In this document: one piece after another, positions 38,158 through 47,378 of the stretch
How the letters are laid out: each line of letters starts with the position of its first letter
Numbering within the stretch: position 1 is the first letter of the stretch
The notes under the pieces: generated by a model
What the model saw: the letters and a program-made list of their open reading frames with translations, nothing else
What the model was told of the DNA's origin: nothing
Database searches by the model: none
Translations under genes and position numbers: made by a program
Source of the DNA: Polynucleobacter sp. UK-Kesae-W10
Lineage (GTDB): Bacteria; Pseudomonadota; Gammaproteobacteria; Burkholderiales; Burkholderiaceae
Assembly: GCF_018881575.1 (NCBI RefSeq)
Contig: NZ_JACVQB010000003.1
Span: 1-64,000 of the forward strand
Reading direction: 5' to 3'
Length of the DNA: 64,000 nt

Positions 38158-39516
38158 GTGGCTGGAAAAATTGGTTTTGTATCCTTGGGTTGCCCTAAGG
38201 CGCTGGTAGATTCTGAACTTATCCTCACGCAACTGAGTGCAGAGGGCTATGAGACCGCTAAGGATTATTCTGGCGCCGATCTTGTAGTCGTCAATACCTG
38301 TGGTTTTATTGACTCTGCAGTAGAAGAGAGTCTTTCGGCTATTGGTGAGGCCTTAGCCGAAAACGGTAAAGTCATTGTGACTGGCTGTTTGGGGGCTCGA
38401 AAGAATGCCGATGGAAGCGATTTAATTCAAAGCATTCACCCGAAAGTCTTGGCTGTTACAGGGCCACATGCTACTGATGAGGTCATGCAGGCCATTCATT
38501 TGCACTTACCAAAACCTCATGATCCGTTTACAGATTTAGTGCCGCCCACTGGTGTGAAGTTAACGCCAAAGCATTATGCTTATCTCAAAATTTCGGAAGG
38601 GTGCAACCATCGTTGTACTTTCTGCATCATCCCCAATCTAAGGGGTGACTTAGTCTCGCGTCCTATTGGTGAAGTGTTGCTAGAGGCAAAGCGCTTATTC
38701 GAGTCTGGCGTCAAAGAATTATTAGTGGTTTCGCAAGATACCAGTGCTTATGGTGTTGACATTCAATACCGCACCGGATTTTGGGATGGTAAGCCCGTGA
38801 AGACGCGAATGTTTGATCTCGTAAATGCCCTCAATCAAATTGCTCGCGAACATCAGGCCTGGGTGAGGCTGCATTACGTCTATCCCTATCCCCATGTTGA
38901 CGATATCTTGCCCTTGATGGCTGAATTTTCAGAACATGGTTATGGCGTATTACCGTACTTGGATATTCCGCTGCAACACGCTCATCCCGATGTGCTTAAA
39001 AGAATGAAGCGACCCGCCAGTGGTGAGAAAAATTTAGAGCGTATTTTGGCTTGGCGTACAGCTTGTCCTGATCTGGTCATTCGCAGCACATTTATTGCCG
39101 GCTTTCCCGGCGAGACCGAAGAAGAATTTGAGTATTTATTGAATTTCTTGGATGAGGCGCAAATTGACCGCGCCGGTTGTTTTGCCTATTCCCCAGTTGA
39201 GGGGGCTTTAGCCAATGCGTTACCCAGCCCAGTACCCGATGTAATCCGTGAAGAACGTCGGGCCCGTTTTATGGAAAAAGCGGAAGAAATTTCCATCAAT
39301 CGCCTTGCTAAAAAGGTCGGTAAGCGTATTCAGGTATTAATTGACCGGGTAGATGAATCCGGTGGAATTGGTCGAACCATAGGTGATGCCCCTGAAATTG
39401 ATGGTTTGGTAAGGGTTTTGCCACCTAGCAAACCCTCTAAACGCTATCGAACCGGTGAAATCATTCGGGTTAGCGTTATTGGCTCCCAAGGGCATGACCT
39501 AATAGCCGAAACTTGA
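38158..39516 (+). CDS. rimO: Ribosomal protein S12 methylthiotransferase RimO
   Basis: A radical-SAM enzyme methylthiolating Asp88 of ribosomal protein S12. UPF0004 domain: [12 protein letters not shown] with the first cluster Cys, [21 protein letters not shown]. The radical SAM cluster is CNHRCTFC, followed by [15 protein letters not shown]-terminal TRAM domain closes the 452 residues. It starts with GTG at 38158, 2 bp after phaR, so it is probably transcribed with the pha genes. Confidence 0.93.
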   Translation: MAGKIGFVSLGCPKALVDSELILTQLSAEGYETAKDYSGADLVVVNTCGFIDSAVEESLSAIGEALAENGKVIVTGCLGARKNADGSDLIQSIHPKVLAVTGPHATDEVMQAIHLHLPKPHDPFTDLVPPTGVKLTPKHYAYLKISEGCNHRCTFCIIPNLRGDLVSRPIGEVLLEAKRLFESGVKELLVVSQDTSAYGVDIQYRTGFWDGKPVKTRMFDLVNALNQIAREHQAWVRLHYVYPYPHVDDILPLMAEFSEHGYGVLPYLDIPLQHAHPDVLKRMKRPASGEKNLERILAWRTACPDLVIRSTFIAGFPGETEEEFEYLLNFLDEAQIDRAGCFAYSPVEGALANALPSPVPDVIREERRARFMEKAEEISINRLAKKVGKRIQVLIDRVDESGGIGRTIGDAPEIDGLVRVLPPSKPSKRYRTGEIIRVSVIGSQGHDLIAET

Positions 39517-39597
39517 CGATTGTTATAAAAAGATAGTCTGAATTACTGATTTAGTACAAATTAAGCCTAATTTTTAGGCCAAGCTAAGGGGATTGAT

Positions 39598-40782
39598 ATG
39601 AGTCGTGATGTCGTTGTCTTAAGTGCAGTACGTTCCGCAATTGGCGCCTTCAATGGCTCGCTCAGCAGCTTTGAGCCTTCCGAATTGGGTGGCATTGTCA
39701 TGAAAGAGGCGGTAACACGCTCCGGTGTTGATCCTGCGCTCATTAATTATGTAACTGTTGGAAACACTATTCCAACAGATAGCCGTTATGCCTACGTTGC
39801 TCGTGTTGCTGCTATTCAGGCAGGTTTGCCAATGGAGTCTGTGGCAATGGCATTAAATCGCTTATGCAGCTCCGGCTTGCAAGCTATCGTGACAACTGCT
39901 CAGCAAATTATGTTGGGTGATTGTGACTACGGTGTTGGTGGTGGTGTAGAGGTTATGTCACGCGGTATGTATGGTTCACCCGCAATGCGTAGTGGTGCTC
40001 GTATGGGCGATACGAAGATGCTTGATTTGATGGTGGCGGTCTTAACGGATCCATTTGGCGTAGGCCATATGGGTGTTACTGCAGAAAACCTCGTTGAAAA
40101 GTGGAAATTAACTCGTGATGAGCAGGACGCTTTAGCGGTTGAGTCACATCGCCGTGCTACAAATGCAATCAAAGAAGGTCGCTTTAAGTCACAGATCGTG
40201 CCAATTACGATTAAGACTCGCAAAGGCGACATCGTGTTTGATACTGATGAGCATGTGAAGCCAGACACCACTATGGAAACATTGGCCAAGATGAAGGCGG
40301 TGTTTAAGAAAGAGGGCGGTTCTGTTACTGCCGGTAATGCATCTGGCATTAATGATGGCGCGGCATTCTTTGTTTTGGCTGATGCTGAAACAGCCAAGAA
40401 AGCAGGGCATAAACCGATTGCGCGTTTAGTGTCTTACGCTGTTGCTGGTGTACCAAACCACATCATGGGTGAGGGTCCTATTCCTGCAACTAAACTTGCG
40501 CTTGAGCGTGCTGGTTTGAAGTTGGATCAAATGGACGTGATCGAATCCAATGAAGCCTTTGCGGCACAAGCCTTGGCGGTTACTAAAGGCCTGGGTTTAG
40601 ATCCGGCTAAGACTAACGTTAACGGCGGTGCTATCGCTTTAGGGCATCCAATTGGTTGCTCAGGTGCGGCGATTGCTACTAAAGCCATTCATGAGTTGCA
40701 ACGTGTGCAAGGTAAATACGCCTTGGTCACCATGTGTATCGGTGGCGGACAGGGTATTGCTACGATTTTCGAGCGCCTGTAA
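39598..40782 (+). CDS. bktB: Beta-ketothiolase (BktB-like acetyl-CoA C-acetyltransferase)
   Basis: A 394-residue thiolase condensing acyl-CoAs to beta-ketoacyl-CoA for PHA, or running in reverse in beta-oxidation. Catalytic Cys90 is in NRLCSSGLQAI, His in GHPIGCSG, and the proton-donor Cys in MCIGGGQG. The blocks GVTAENLVEKW, VTAGNASGIND and ESNEAFAAQA are close to BktB of Cupriavidus, which accepts C5 substrates. Shine-Dalgarno AAGGGG precedes the ATG. It lies 81 bp after rimO, with a short hairpin GCCTAA-TTT-TTAGGC in the gap. Confidence 0.88.
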   Translation: MSRDVVVLSAVRSAIGAFNGSLSSFEPSELGGIVMKEAVTRSGVDPALINYVTVGNTIPTDSRYAYVARVAAIQAGLPMESVAMALNRLCSSGLQAIVTTAQQIMLGDCDYGVGGGVEVMSRGMYGSPAMRSGARMGDTKMLDLMVAVLTDPFGVGHMGVTAENLVEKWKLTRDEQDALAVESHRRATNAIKEGRFKSQIVPITIKTRKGDIVFDTDEHVKPDTTMETLAKMKAVFKKEGGSVTAGNASGINDGAAFFVLADAETAKKAGHKPIARLVSYAVAGVPNHIMGEGPIPATKLALERAGLKLDQMDVIESNEAFAAQALAVTKGLGLDPAKTNVNGGAIALGHPIGCSGAAIATKAIHELQRVQGKYALVTMCIGGGQGIATIFERL

Positions 40783-40794
40783 TCGAGTTACCTG

Positions 40795-40827
40795 CTAATC
40801 GCGCAAGTGAAAAACTTAAGCGATTAG
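40795..40827. other. Compound hairpin between thiolase and serB
   Basis: Outer arms CTAATCGC (40795-40802) and GCGATTAG (40820-40827) enclose inner arms AAGT/ACTT around GAAAA. It overlaps the serB stop and follows the thiolase stop by 12 bp. No T-tract follows in either direction, so it is not a classical intrinsic terminator. Confidence 0.4.
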
Positions 40828-41706
40828 TAGTAAAGCAGCATCTAAGCCGACGTGGTCAAAAGCCGCATCGGCTTTTTCTTTGACTACCGGTTTAGCGCGA
40901 TAGGCAACAGAGATGCCTGATCCATTCATCATGATGAGATCATTAGCGCCATCACCCATGGTGATGGCGTTTTCTTTGGAGCAAGCGAGTAGGCGACAAG
41001 CTTCATCTAGGTGAGCTGCTTTTGCAGACCCATCCACAATATCTCCCAAAACTTTGCCAGTAAGCTTGCCATTAATAATTTCTAGAGTATTGGCCTGGGT
41101 TTGTTTAAAGCCTAATTGTGCGCGTAATTTCTCGGTAAAGAACGTAAAACCACCAGACACCAGCAGCGTATAAAGGCCGCGTTGATTTGCGCCTGCAAGC
41201 AGTTCTATCGCACCAGGATTAGGGCGTAAACGCTCGCGATACACCGCCTCAAGAGCATCGGCATGAACTCCCTCTAGGAGCGCTACTCGTCTACGCAAGC
41301 TCTCTTTGAAATCTTGAATCTCACCCCGCATTGTTGCCTCGGTAATTTGGGCTACTGCAGATTTTTTACCAGTAAAGTCAGCAATCTCATCAATGCACTC
41401 AATATTAATCAGGGTGGAGTCCATATCCATTGCCAATACTCGGATGTCGCCTGGCATCAGATTGGGCTTGATGAAGCACAAATCGGTTTGGTATTGACCG
41501 GCAATGGCGCGTAGCGATTCTCTTTGTGCAACAGGTATGGGCTGTTTAGTCTCCCAGCGCTCAGAAAAGTAGCTGCCATTAGATTGCTGTAAACCCAGTG
41601 TATGTAGGGCGAGATCAAAGCCAAGCGCATGGTTTTTAAGCTCGAATACGAGCTTTTCAGAAATTGGCTGACGCGAAATGGCGACAAGTGTTGGATGATC
41701 AGACAT
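40816..41706 (-). CDS. serB: Phosphoserine phosphatase
   Basis: The last step of serine synthesis. The HAD nucleophile motif is MDMDSTLINIECIDEIAD (DxDST). Motif II Ser is in LVSGGFTFFTEKL and motif IV is MGDGANDLIMM. An N-terminal ACT-like region covers about the first 95 residues. Length 296, similar to E. coli SerB. The ATG at 41706 lacks a Shine-Dalgarno and is preceded 6 nt away by TATCAT. Confidence 0.93.
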   Translation of the reverse strand: MSDHPTLVAISRQPISEKLVFELKNHALGFDLALHTLGLQQSNGSYFSERWETKQPIPVAQRESLRAIAGQYQTDLCFIKPNLMPGDIRVLAMDMDSTLINIECIDEIADFTGKKSAVAQITEATMRGEIQDFKESLRRRVALLEGVHADALEAVYRERLRPNPGAIELLAGANQRGLYTLLVSGGFTFFTEKLRAQLGFKQTQANTLEIINGKLTGKVLGDIVDGSAKAAHLDEACRLLACSKENAITMGDGANDLIMMNGSGISVAYRAKPVVKEKADAAFDHVGLDAALLLIA

Positions 41707-41712
41707 GGCTAA

Positions 41713-41718
41713 ATGATA
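41713..41718 (-). promoter_or_regulatory. -10 element of serB
   Basis: TATCAT on the minus strand (5/6 to consensus) ends 6 nt before the serB ATG, so the message would begin at the A of AUG. It sits in the 20-bp gap after mfd. Confidence 0.42.
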
Positions 41719-41726
41719 GTGGATGC

Positions 41727-44700
41727 TTAGCCTGCTTTGGCGCTACTGAGTACGGCAGACTCATTCAGACGTCGTAAAACTTGGCGAATAGCGTCTAAGC
41801 GCTGCTCTAGTTTCTCGAATTCACGGTCTTTTTGGGGCAATACCTTTAGCTTATCCTGGCCATTGAGTTGAATGTATTTTGAAGACTGAATCAATTGAAT
41901 GATCTTCATAGGGTCAATCGGGGGGTTAGGGATAAACTGAATCTGGATTGAGCTCGGAGTAGCGTCAATTTTCTTAATTCCAAAACCTGTCATTTCCAGT
42001 CGCAGACGGTGGGTTTCATAAAATGATTTTGCTTGATCGGGAAGATCGCCAAATCGGTCAACTAGTTCCTCACGCAAACCCATTAATTCTGAAAAGTCGT
42101 TACAGCCAGCAAAGCGTTTGTAAAGAGAGAGGCGCTCATGCACGTCTGGGCAATAGTCCTCCGGTAGTAAGGCTGGCACTCCCAAATTGACATCTGTTGT
42201 CGCTTGCAGGGGTGATAGTAGGTCGGGCTCTTTACCACTACGTAATGATTTGACGGCGCGATTTAACATTTCGGTATAGAGCTGAAAACCAATCTCATGA
42301 ATTTCACCGGATTGTTTATCGCCCAATACCTCGCCGGCACCACGAATTTCCAAGTCATGCATGGCAAGATAGAAGCCAGAGCCCAATTCTTCCATAGCTT
42401 GGATAGCATTTAATCGAAGTTGTGCTTGCTTACTCAATGCCTCTGGATCAGGTACTAACAAATACGCATAAGCCTGGTGATGCGATCTTCCTACGCGACC
42501 ACGCAGCTGATGTAATTGCGCCAAGCCGAACTTATCAGCACGATGCATGATGATGGTGTTTGCAGTAGGTACGTCGATACCAGTTTCAATAATGGTTGTA
42601 CACAAGAGGATATTCGTGCGCTGCGTAACGAATTCACGCATGACTGATTCCAGTTCGCGCTCATGCATCTGGCCATGCGCAACACTAATGCGCGCCTCTG
42701 GAATAAGTTCTTGGAGCGCATGCTTGCGGTTCTCAATGGTCTCAACTTCATTGTGCAAGAAGTAAACCTGACCACCGCGCTTGATTTCGCGTAAAACTGC
42801 CTCACGAATAACGCCATCGCCTTCGCGGCGCACAAAGGTTTTAATCGCCAGACGCTTCTGAGGTGCAGTGGCAATAATCGAGAACTCACGTAGTCCCTCC
42901 ATAGCCATGCCTAAGGTACGCGGTATCGGCGTGGCGGTTAGCGTCAAAATATCTACCTCAGCACGCAAGGCCTTGAGCGCATCCTTTTGGCGCACCCCGA
43001 AACGATGTTCTTCATCAACAATGACCAAGCCTAAATTAGCGAATTGGGTTTCTTTTGAGAGTAACTTATGAGTGCCAATGATGATGTCTGCATCGCCTTT
43101 AGCAATTGCTTCAAGCGCTGCATTAATTTCTTTGGTGGTTTTAAAGCGCGATAACTCAACAATCCGGACGGGCCAATCAGCAAAGCGATCTTTCCAGGTA
43201 GCTACGTGTTGCTCTGCCAGGAGGGTGGTTGGCGCCAAGATGGCAACTTGCTTGCCGCCCATAACCGCTACAAAGCTAGCGCGTAGAGCGACTTCTGTTT
43301 TTCCAAAACCGACATCACCACATACAAGGCGATCCATAGGTGTGCCACTTGTCATGTCACCTATAACAGCCGCAATAGCATTGGCTTGATCAGGTGTCTC
43401 CTCAAATCCAAAGCTTTCGGCAAACGCGGCATAGTCATGGGCAGAAAATTCAAAGGCATGACCCTTGCGGATGGCTCTGGCTGCGTAAAGACCCAATAAC
43501 TCGGCAGCAGTATCGCGAATTTGTTGAGCCGCTTTTCGTTTGGCTTTATCCCATTGTCCGGAGCCCAATTGATGCAAAGGGGCTGAATCTGGGTCTGAGC
43601 CGGCATAACGGGTCACCATTTGTAACTGCTGGACGGGTACGTATAAAGTTGCTTGACCGGCGTATTGCAGATGCAAAAATTCCTCAAAGATGGGTGCCTC
43701 TTTGGGGGGTGCAAGGTTTAGCAATACGAGACCCTGATAACGACCAATACCATGTTCTGCGTGCACAACTGGGTCACCAATTTTCAGCTCCGATAGATCC
43801 TTGAACAACATGTCCGGATCTGCATTTTCAGAACCTTTACTCTTGCGTCGTTGACGCGCAGTCGAGGTAAATAATTCGGCCTCAGTCAGTACCAGTAGAT
43901 TTTCGGCTTGCCATAAAAAGCCATTAAAAAGTGGCGCAGTGACTAGGCCAAATAATTCGCCGCCCTTAATAAAGTCTGCGATGCTCTCAAAGCCTTCGGG
44001 CTTCAGTGGGTAGAGTGGTTTGCCATCCTGACCAGCTACTGCATTGCTTTCATCGAGCAGTTGGCGAATAGATTCTTTACGACCCGCGCTGTCACTGCAT
44101 ATTAAAACGCGTAAATTTTCTTGTGCAACTACTTTCCGTAAGCGAGCCAGCGGATCATGATCTCGTCTATGTACGGCAATATCGGGAACCTGTGCAAACT
44201 GTTTTGCTTCATCCGGTTCATTTTCTAAGACGAGTCTTGCATAAGGCTTGGCCGTAGAAAAAAATTCATCTACGTCTAGGAACAATTCCTTTGGCGGAAG
44301 AATGGGTCTATCTAAATCATGCTTTAAGAATTCATAACGGGAGAGGGTGTCTTTCCAAAATCCACGAATCGATTCCTCAACATTACCAATGCTAACTAGC
44401 CAAACTGGATCGCCTGATCTTGGAAAGTAATCAAATACATTGGATTGCTCTGCAAAGAAGAGTGGGAGATACGACTCTATGCCCGCGCTGGGTATAGCTA
44501 GGTTCGCATCCTTGTAAATAGAACAGCGAGTAGGGTCTCCTTCAAATACCTCGCGCCAGCGACCTCTAAAGGCGGTACGGGCTTCATCATTAAATGGAAA
44601 TTCATGACCCGGTAGCAAGCGGACTTCTTTGACAGGGTACAGACTGCGTTGAGTATCGGGATCAAAAGCCCGAATTTGTTCAATTTCATCGCCGAATAAA

Positions 44701-45269
44701 TCTAAGCGATAGGGCAAATTAGAGCCCATAGGGAATAAGTCAATCAAGCCGCCTCGAATGCTGTATTCACCCGGACGCATCACTGCACTTACCGGGTCAT
44801 AACCCGCTTGTTGCAATTGCAGACGCAGTGCTGCCTCATTGAGTTTATCGCCCTGTCGAAAGAAAAAGGTGTGGCCTGATAAAAACTGCGGGGGCCCAAG
44901 TCTTTGTAAAGCTGTAGTGACGGGGACCAAGACAATATCGCAGCTACCATTTAATAGCTCGTATAGAGTAGCTAAACGTTCCGAGACAAGATCTTGGTGC
45001 GGTGAAAAATGGTCGTACGGCAGGATTTCCCAATCCGGCAAGAGGCGTACCTTGAGTTTGGGTGCAAAGGCAGGGATTTCTTCTGCCAACCTCTGGGCTT
45101 CTTGTGCTTGTGCACAAAAGACCACCATGACTGAGAAATCATTGCGAAAGCGTAAGGCGGATTGCGCTAATAAGGCGGCATCTGCTGATCCGACTAGCCC
45201 CGAGAAGGTAAAGCGCTGCCCAGCCCGCGGCGCGGGTATAGGGGGTGCTAGATTTAATGCATCAGACAT
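41727..45269 (-). CDS. mfd: Transcription-repair coupling factor
   Basis: Mfd removes RNA polymerase stalled at lesions and recruits UvrA. The 1180-residue protein has an N-terminal UvrB-like module, the polymerase-interacting CarD-like domain (IGDPVVHAEHGIGRYQGLV), and a RecG-like motor with Walker A VCGDVGFGKTEVAL and DEEH box VIVDEEHRFGV. The translocation motif region has QLHQLRGRVGRSHHQAYAYLL. The C-terminal autoinhibitory domain ends the chain. It is divergent from ispD across 23 bp. Confidence 0.95.
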   Translation of the reverse strand: MSDALNLAPPIPAPRAGQRFTFSGLVGSADAALLAQSALRFRNDFSVMVVFCAQAQEAQRLAEEIPAFAPKLKVRLLPDWEILPYDHFSPHQDLVSERLATLYELLNGSCDIVLVPVTTALQRLGPPQFLSGHTFFFRQGDKLNEAALRLQLQQAGYDPVSAVMRPGEYSIRGGLIDLFPMGSNLPYRLDLFGDEIEQIRAFDPDTQRSLYPVKEVRLLPGHEFPFNDEARTAFRGRWREVFEGDPTRCSIYKDANLAIPSAGIESYLPLFFAEQSNVFDYFPRSGDPVWLVSIGNVEESIRGFWKDTLSRYEFLKHDLDRPILPPKELFLDVDEFFSTAKPYARLVLENEPDEAKQFAQVPDIAVHRRDHDPLARLRKVVAQENLRVLICSDSAGRKESIRQLLDESNAVAGQDGKPLYPLKPEGFESIADFIKGGELFGLVTAPLFNGFLWQAENLLVLTEAELFTSTARQRRKSKGSENADPDMLFKDLSELKIGDPVVHAEHGIGRYQGLVLLNLAPPKEAPIFEEFLHLQYAGQATLYVPVQQLQMVTRYAGSDPDSAPLHQLGSGQWDKAKRKAAQQIRDTAAELLGLYAARAIRKGHAFEFSAHDYAAFAESFGFEETPDQANAIAAVIGDMTSGTPMDRLVCGDVGFGKTEVALRASFVAVMGGKQVAILAPTTLLAEQHVATWKDRFADWPVRIVELSRFKTTKEINAALEAIAKGDADIIIGTHKLLSKETQFANLGLVIVDEEHRFGVRQKDALKALRAEVDILTLTATPIPRTLGMAMEGLREFSIIATAPQKRLAIKTFVRREGDGVIREAVLREIKRGGQVYFLHNEVETIENRKHALQELIPEARISVAHGQMHERELESVMREFVTQRTNILLCTTIIETGIDVPTANTIIMHRADKFGLAQLHQLRGRVGRSHHQAYAYLLVPDPEALSKQAQLRLNAIQAMEELGSGFYLAMHDLEIRGAGEVLGDKQSGEIHEIGFQLYTEMLNRAVKSLRSGKEPDLLSPLQATTDVNLGVPALLPEDYCPDVHERLSLYKRFAGCNDFSELMGLREELVDRFGDLPDQAKSFYETHRLRLEMTGFGIKKIDATPSSIQIQFIPNPPIDPMKIIQLIQSSKYIQLNGQDKLKVLPQKDREFEKLEQRLDAIRQVLRRLNESAVLSSAKAG

Positions 45270-45292
45270 CTGGGCTCATTATAGAATCAGGC
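45270..45292. promoter_or_regulatory. Overlapping divergent promoter of mfd and ispD
   Basis: The entire gap between the two start codons. On the minus strand TATAAT (45278-45283) ends 8 nt before the mfd ATG. On the plus strand TAGAAT (45282-45287, 5/6) ends 5 nt before the ispD ATG, with TATAGA (45280-45285) as an alternative. Neither gene has a Shine-Dalgarno. Their -10 elements overlap, so polymerase could occupy only one direction at a time. Confidence 0.5.
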
Positions 45293-46039
45293 ATGAACTC
45301 TGGAAACCAAGTGCCGCTTCAGTGCCATGCCTTATTACCCACTGCAGGTACAGGATCCCGTCTGGGTGGGGATCTGCCTAAGCAGTTTCAGCAACTGGCA
45401 GGCAAACCGATGCTGGCTTATGCGCTCGAAGCCTTCATTCAATCCCCGCAGATTGCCTCTATTTGGATTGGCGTTTCTCCGGGGTTTATTGATAACCCCA
45501 TTTTGAACAGCTTATGTAGGGCTGATAAGCCGATTCATTTCTTGCCTACTGGCGGTCCCACTCGCCAAGAAACCGTGCGAAATACCCTTGATGCCATGAT
45601 TAAGGCGGGCATTGCTATTGATGATTGGGTCTTGGTGCACGATGCTGCAAGACCGGGCATTACGCCGTCATTAATTAGTAAGTTGATAGCAGCAGTGCAG
45701 GGTTCAAGTGCTGGCGGCTTATTGGCAATGCCATTAGCTGATACCCTCAAGCAAGCAGATTTAGATTCTGCGATTGCAGGCAATTTGCCGCATGCAGAAA
45801 AAACGATTCCTCGTGAGCATCTGTGGCAGGCACAAACCCCACAGATGTTTGGATTGAAAAAATTACACAGCGCTTTAGAGGAGGCTATTAGGCAAGAAGC
45901 GGATGTGACAGATGAGGCCAGTGCAATGGAGTTGACTGGGGTTAAGCCATTGTTAATCGAAGGCGCCACTCGCAACTTCAAAGTCACTCATCCGGCTGAC
46001 TGGGAGTTGATGCAATTGCTCCTGCAACCTCGTAATTGA
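45293..46039 (+). CDS. ispD: 2-C-methyl-D-erythritol 4-phosphate cytidylyltransferase
   Basis: A MEP-pathway enzyme adding CMP to methylerythritol phosphate. CHALLPTAGTGSRLGGDLPKQF is the CTP loop, GGPTRQETVRNTLDAM and LVHDAARPGI are the conserved family blocks. I start at 45293 (MNSGNQ); the longer frame from 45245 would run into the divergent mfd gene. Length 248. ispF follows 15 bp later, the normal arrangement. Confidence 0.92.
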   Translation: MNSGNQVPLQCHALLPTAGTGSRLGGDLPKQFQQLAGKPMLAYALEAFIQSPQIASIWIGVSPGFIDNPILNSLCRADKPIHFLPTGGPTRQETVRNTLDAMIKAGIAIDDWVLVHDAARPGITPSLISKLIAAVQGSSAGGLLAMPLADTLKQADLDSAIAGNLPHAEKTIPREHLWQAQTPQMFGLKKLHSALEEAIRQEADVTDEASAMELTGVKPLLIEGATRNFKVTHPADWELMQLLLQPRN

Positions 46040-46054
46040 TAGTAAAGACAGAAT

Positions 46055-46558
46055 ATGACTCAAAGCAATCCCCACATTCCGCAATTTCGAATAGGCCAAG
46101 GCTATGATGTGCATGCCTTAGTGGCTGATAGAAAATTGATTCTGGGGGGTGTTCATATAGCCTCTGATAAGGGCTTGTTAGGACACTCCGATGCCGATGC
46201 TTTGTTGCATGCTTTAACTGATGCCTTGCTTGGTGCAGCAGGCTTAAATGATATTGGCCAGTTATTTCCAGATACCGATCCTCAATTTAAAGATATGGAT
46301 AGCAGAATATTGCTCCGAGCGGCTTTGCAGAAAGTCCAGGCCGCTGGATTCCATATTGGCAATGTAGACGCAACGATCATTTGCCAAAAGCCAAAATTGG
46401 CACCTTTTTTACCGGAGATGGTTCGTAATATTGCAGCAGATTTAGCGGTTACTCCGAGTCATGTCAATTTGAAGGCTAAAACCAATGAAGCGCTCGGTCA
46501 TTTGGGGCGGGGTGAAGGTATTGCTGTGCATGCAGTTGCACTAATCTATAAAGCTTAA
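46055..46558 (+). CDS. ispF: 2-C-methyl-D-erythritol 2,4-cyclodiphosphate synthase
   Basis: Closes the cyclic diphosphate in isoprenoid precursor synthesis. The metal site is [10 protein letters not shown] (Asp, His), with [26 protein letters not shown] giving the third ligand and the substrate loop. The end [14 protein letters not shown] is diagnostic. Length 167, normal. Same operon as ispD. Confidence 0.95.
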   Translation: MTQSNPHIPQFRIGQGYDVHALVADRKLILGGVHIASDKGLLGHSDADALLHALTDALLGAAGLNDIGQLFPDTDPQFKDMDSRILLRAALQKVQAAGFHIGNVDATIICQKPKLAPFLPEMVRNIAADLAVTPSHVNLKAKTNEALGHLGRGEGIAVHAVALIYKA

Positions 46559-46575
46559 ATTATCCAGGAGTCAAA

Positions 46576-47166
46576 ATGAGTCAGGCACTTAGTCAAGAAG
46601 TCTTAAAGCAATTATTTATTGATGCTCGCACACATAATGCATGGCAAGACAAATCGGTGAGCGATGAACAGCTTAAACAGATTTACGATCTTTTTAAATA
46701 TGCACCCACCTCTGTTAACTGCAATCCCGCGCGGATTGTTTTTGTCAAAAGTTCGACAGAAAAAGAGCGTTTAGTGGCTTGCGTGAGTCCTGGCAACGCA
46801 GATAAAACAAGAAGTGCTCCGGTAACGGCGATCGTGGGGATGGATTTGGATTTTTATGAGCAGCTCCCCAAGTTATTCCCCCATGTCGATGCAAGAAGTT
46901 GGTTTGTGGGCAAGGAGGACTTTATCCAATCCACGGCCTTTAGGAACTCTAGCTTGCAAGGAGCCTATTTAATCTTGGCGGTGAGGGCGCTTGGCCTCGA
47001 TTGTGGCGCTATGAGCGGTTTTGATGCCGACAAGGTAAATGAGGAGTTTTTCCCAAATGGACGGGTAAAAGCCAACTTTTTGATCAATATTGGCTATGGT
47101 GATAGCTCCAGCCTATTGCCACGTCAACCCCGCCCATCCTTTGATGAGGCTTGCACGATCCTCTAG
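46576..47166 (+). CDS. RutE/HadB-like nitroreductase family protein
   Basis: A 196-residue FMN flavoprotein similar to malonic-semialdehyde reductase RutE. Landmarks are [33 protein letters not shown] (FMN loop), [29 protein letters not shown] and FLINIGYGD. RutE reduces malonic semialdehyde from uracil breakdown to 3-hydroxypropionate; no other rut gene is present, so it may act on another aldehyde or nitro compound. Confidence 0.82.
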   Translation: MSQALSQEVLKQLFIDARTHNAWQDKSVSDEQLKQIYDLFKYAPTSVNCNPARIVFVKSSTEKERLVACVSPGNADKTRSAPVTAIVGMDLDFYEQLPKLFPHVDARSWFVGKEDFIQSTAFRNSSLQGAYLILAVRALGLDCGAMSGFDADKVNEEFFPNGRVKANFLINIGYGDSSSLLPRQPRPSFDEACTIL

Positions 47167-47234
47167 AGCCCTAAGCATTGTAGAATTATGGTCTTTAGAG
47201 TGAAGTCTTAGCTTGGCAGTGTTTGCGGATATTC

Positions 47235-47321
47235 GCGAGGATGGCGAAATTGGTAGACGCACCAGGTTTAGGTCCTGACGCCAGAAATGGTGTGGGGGTT
47301 CGAGTCCCCCTCCTCGCACCA
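47235..47321 (+). tRNA. tRNA-Leu (anticodon TAG)
   Basis: Acceptor GCGAGGA/TCCTCGC, long variable arm typical of class II tRNA, anticodon loop TTTAGGT giving TAG, T arm GGGGGTTCGAGTCCCCC. A discriminator A and encoded CCA (47319-47321) are present. It reads CUA, and other CUN by wobble. Confidence 0.95.
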
Positions 47322-47378
47322 CAAGATTGCTACTTGGCTTGGACTTCACATTTCCAGATCTTCAATTAAGAGACGAGA

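Noticed and set aside
39565-39579. Hairpin GCCTAA-TTT-TTAGGC before the thiolase gene
   Set aside because: Short stem with a 3-nt loop and no T-tract; too weak to call a terminator.
43394-43804. Open frame antisense to mfd
   Set aside because: No recognisable domain and wholly inside mfd; treated as a shadow frame.
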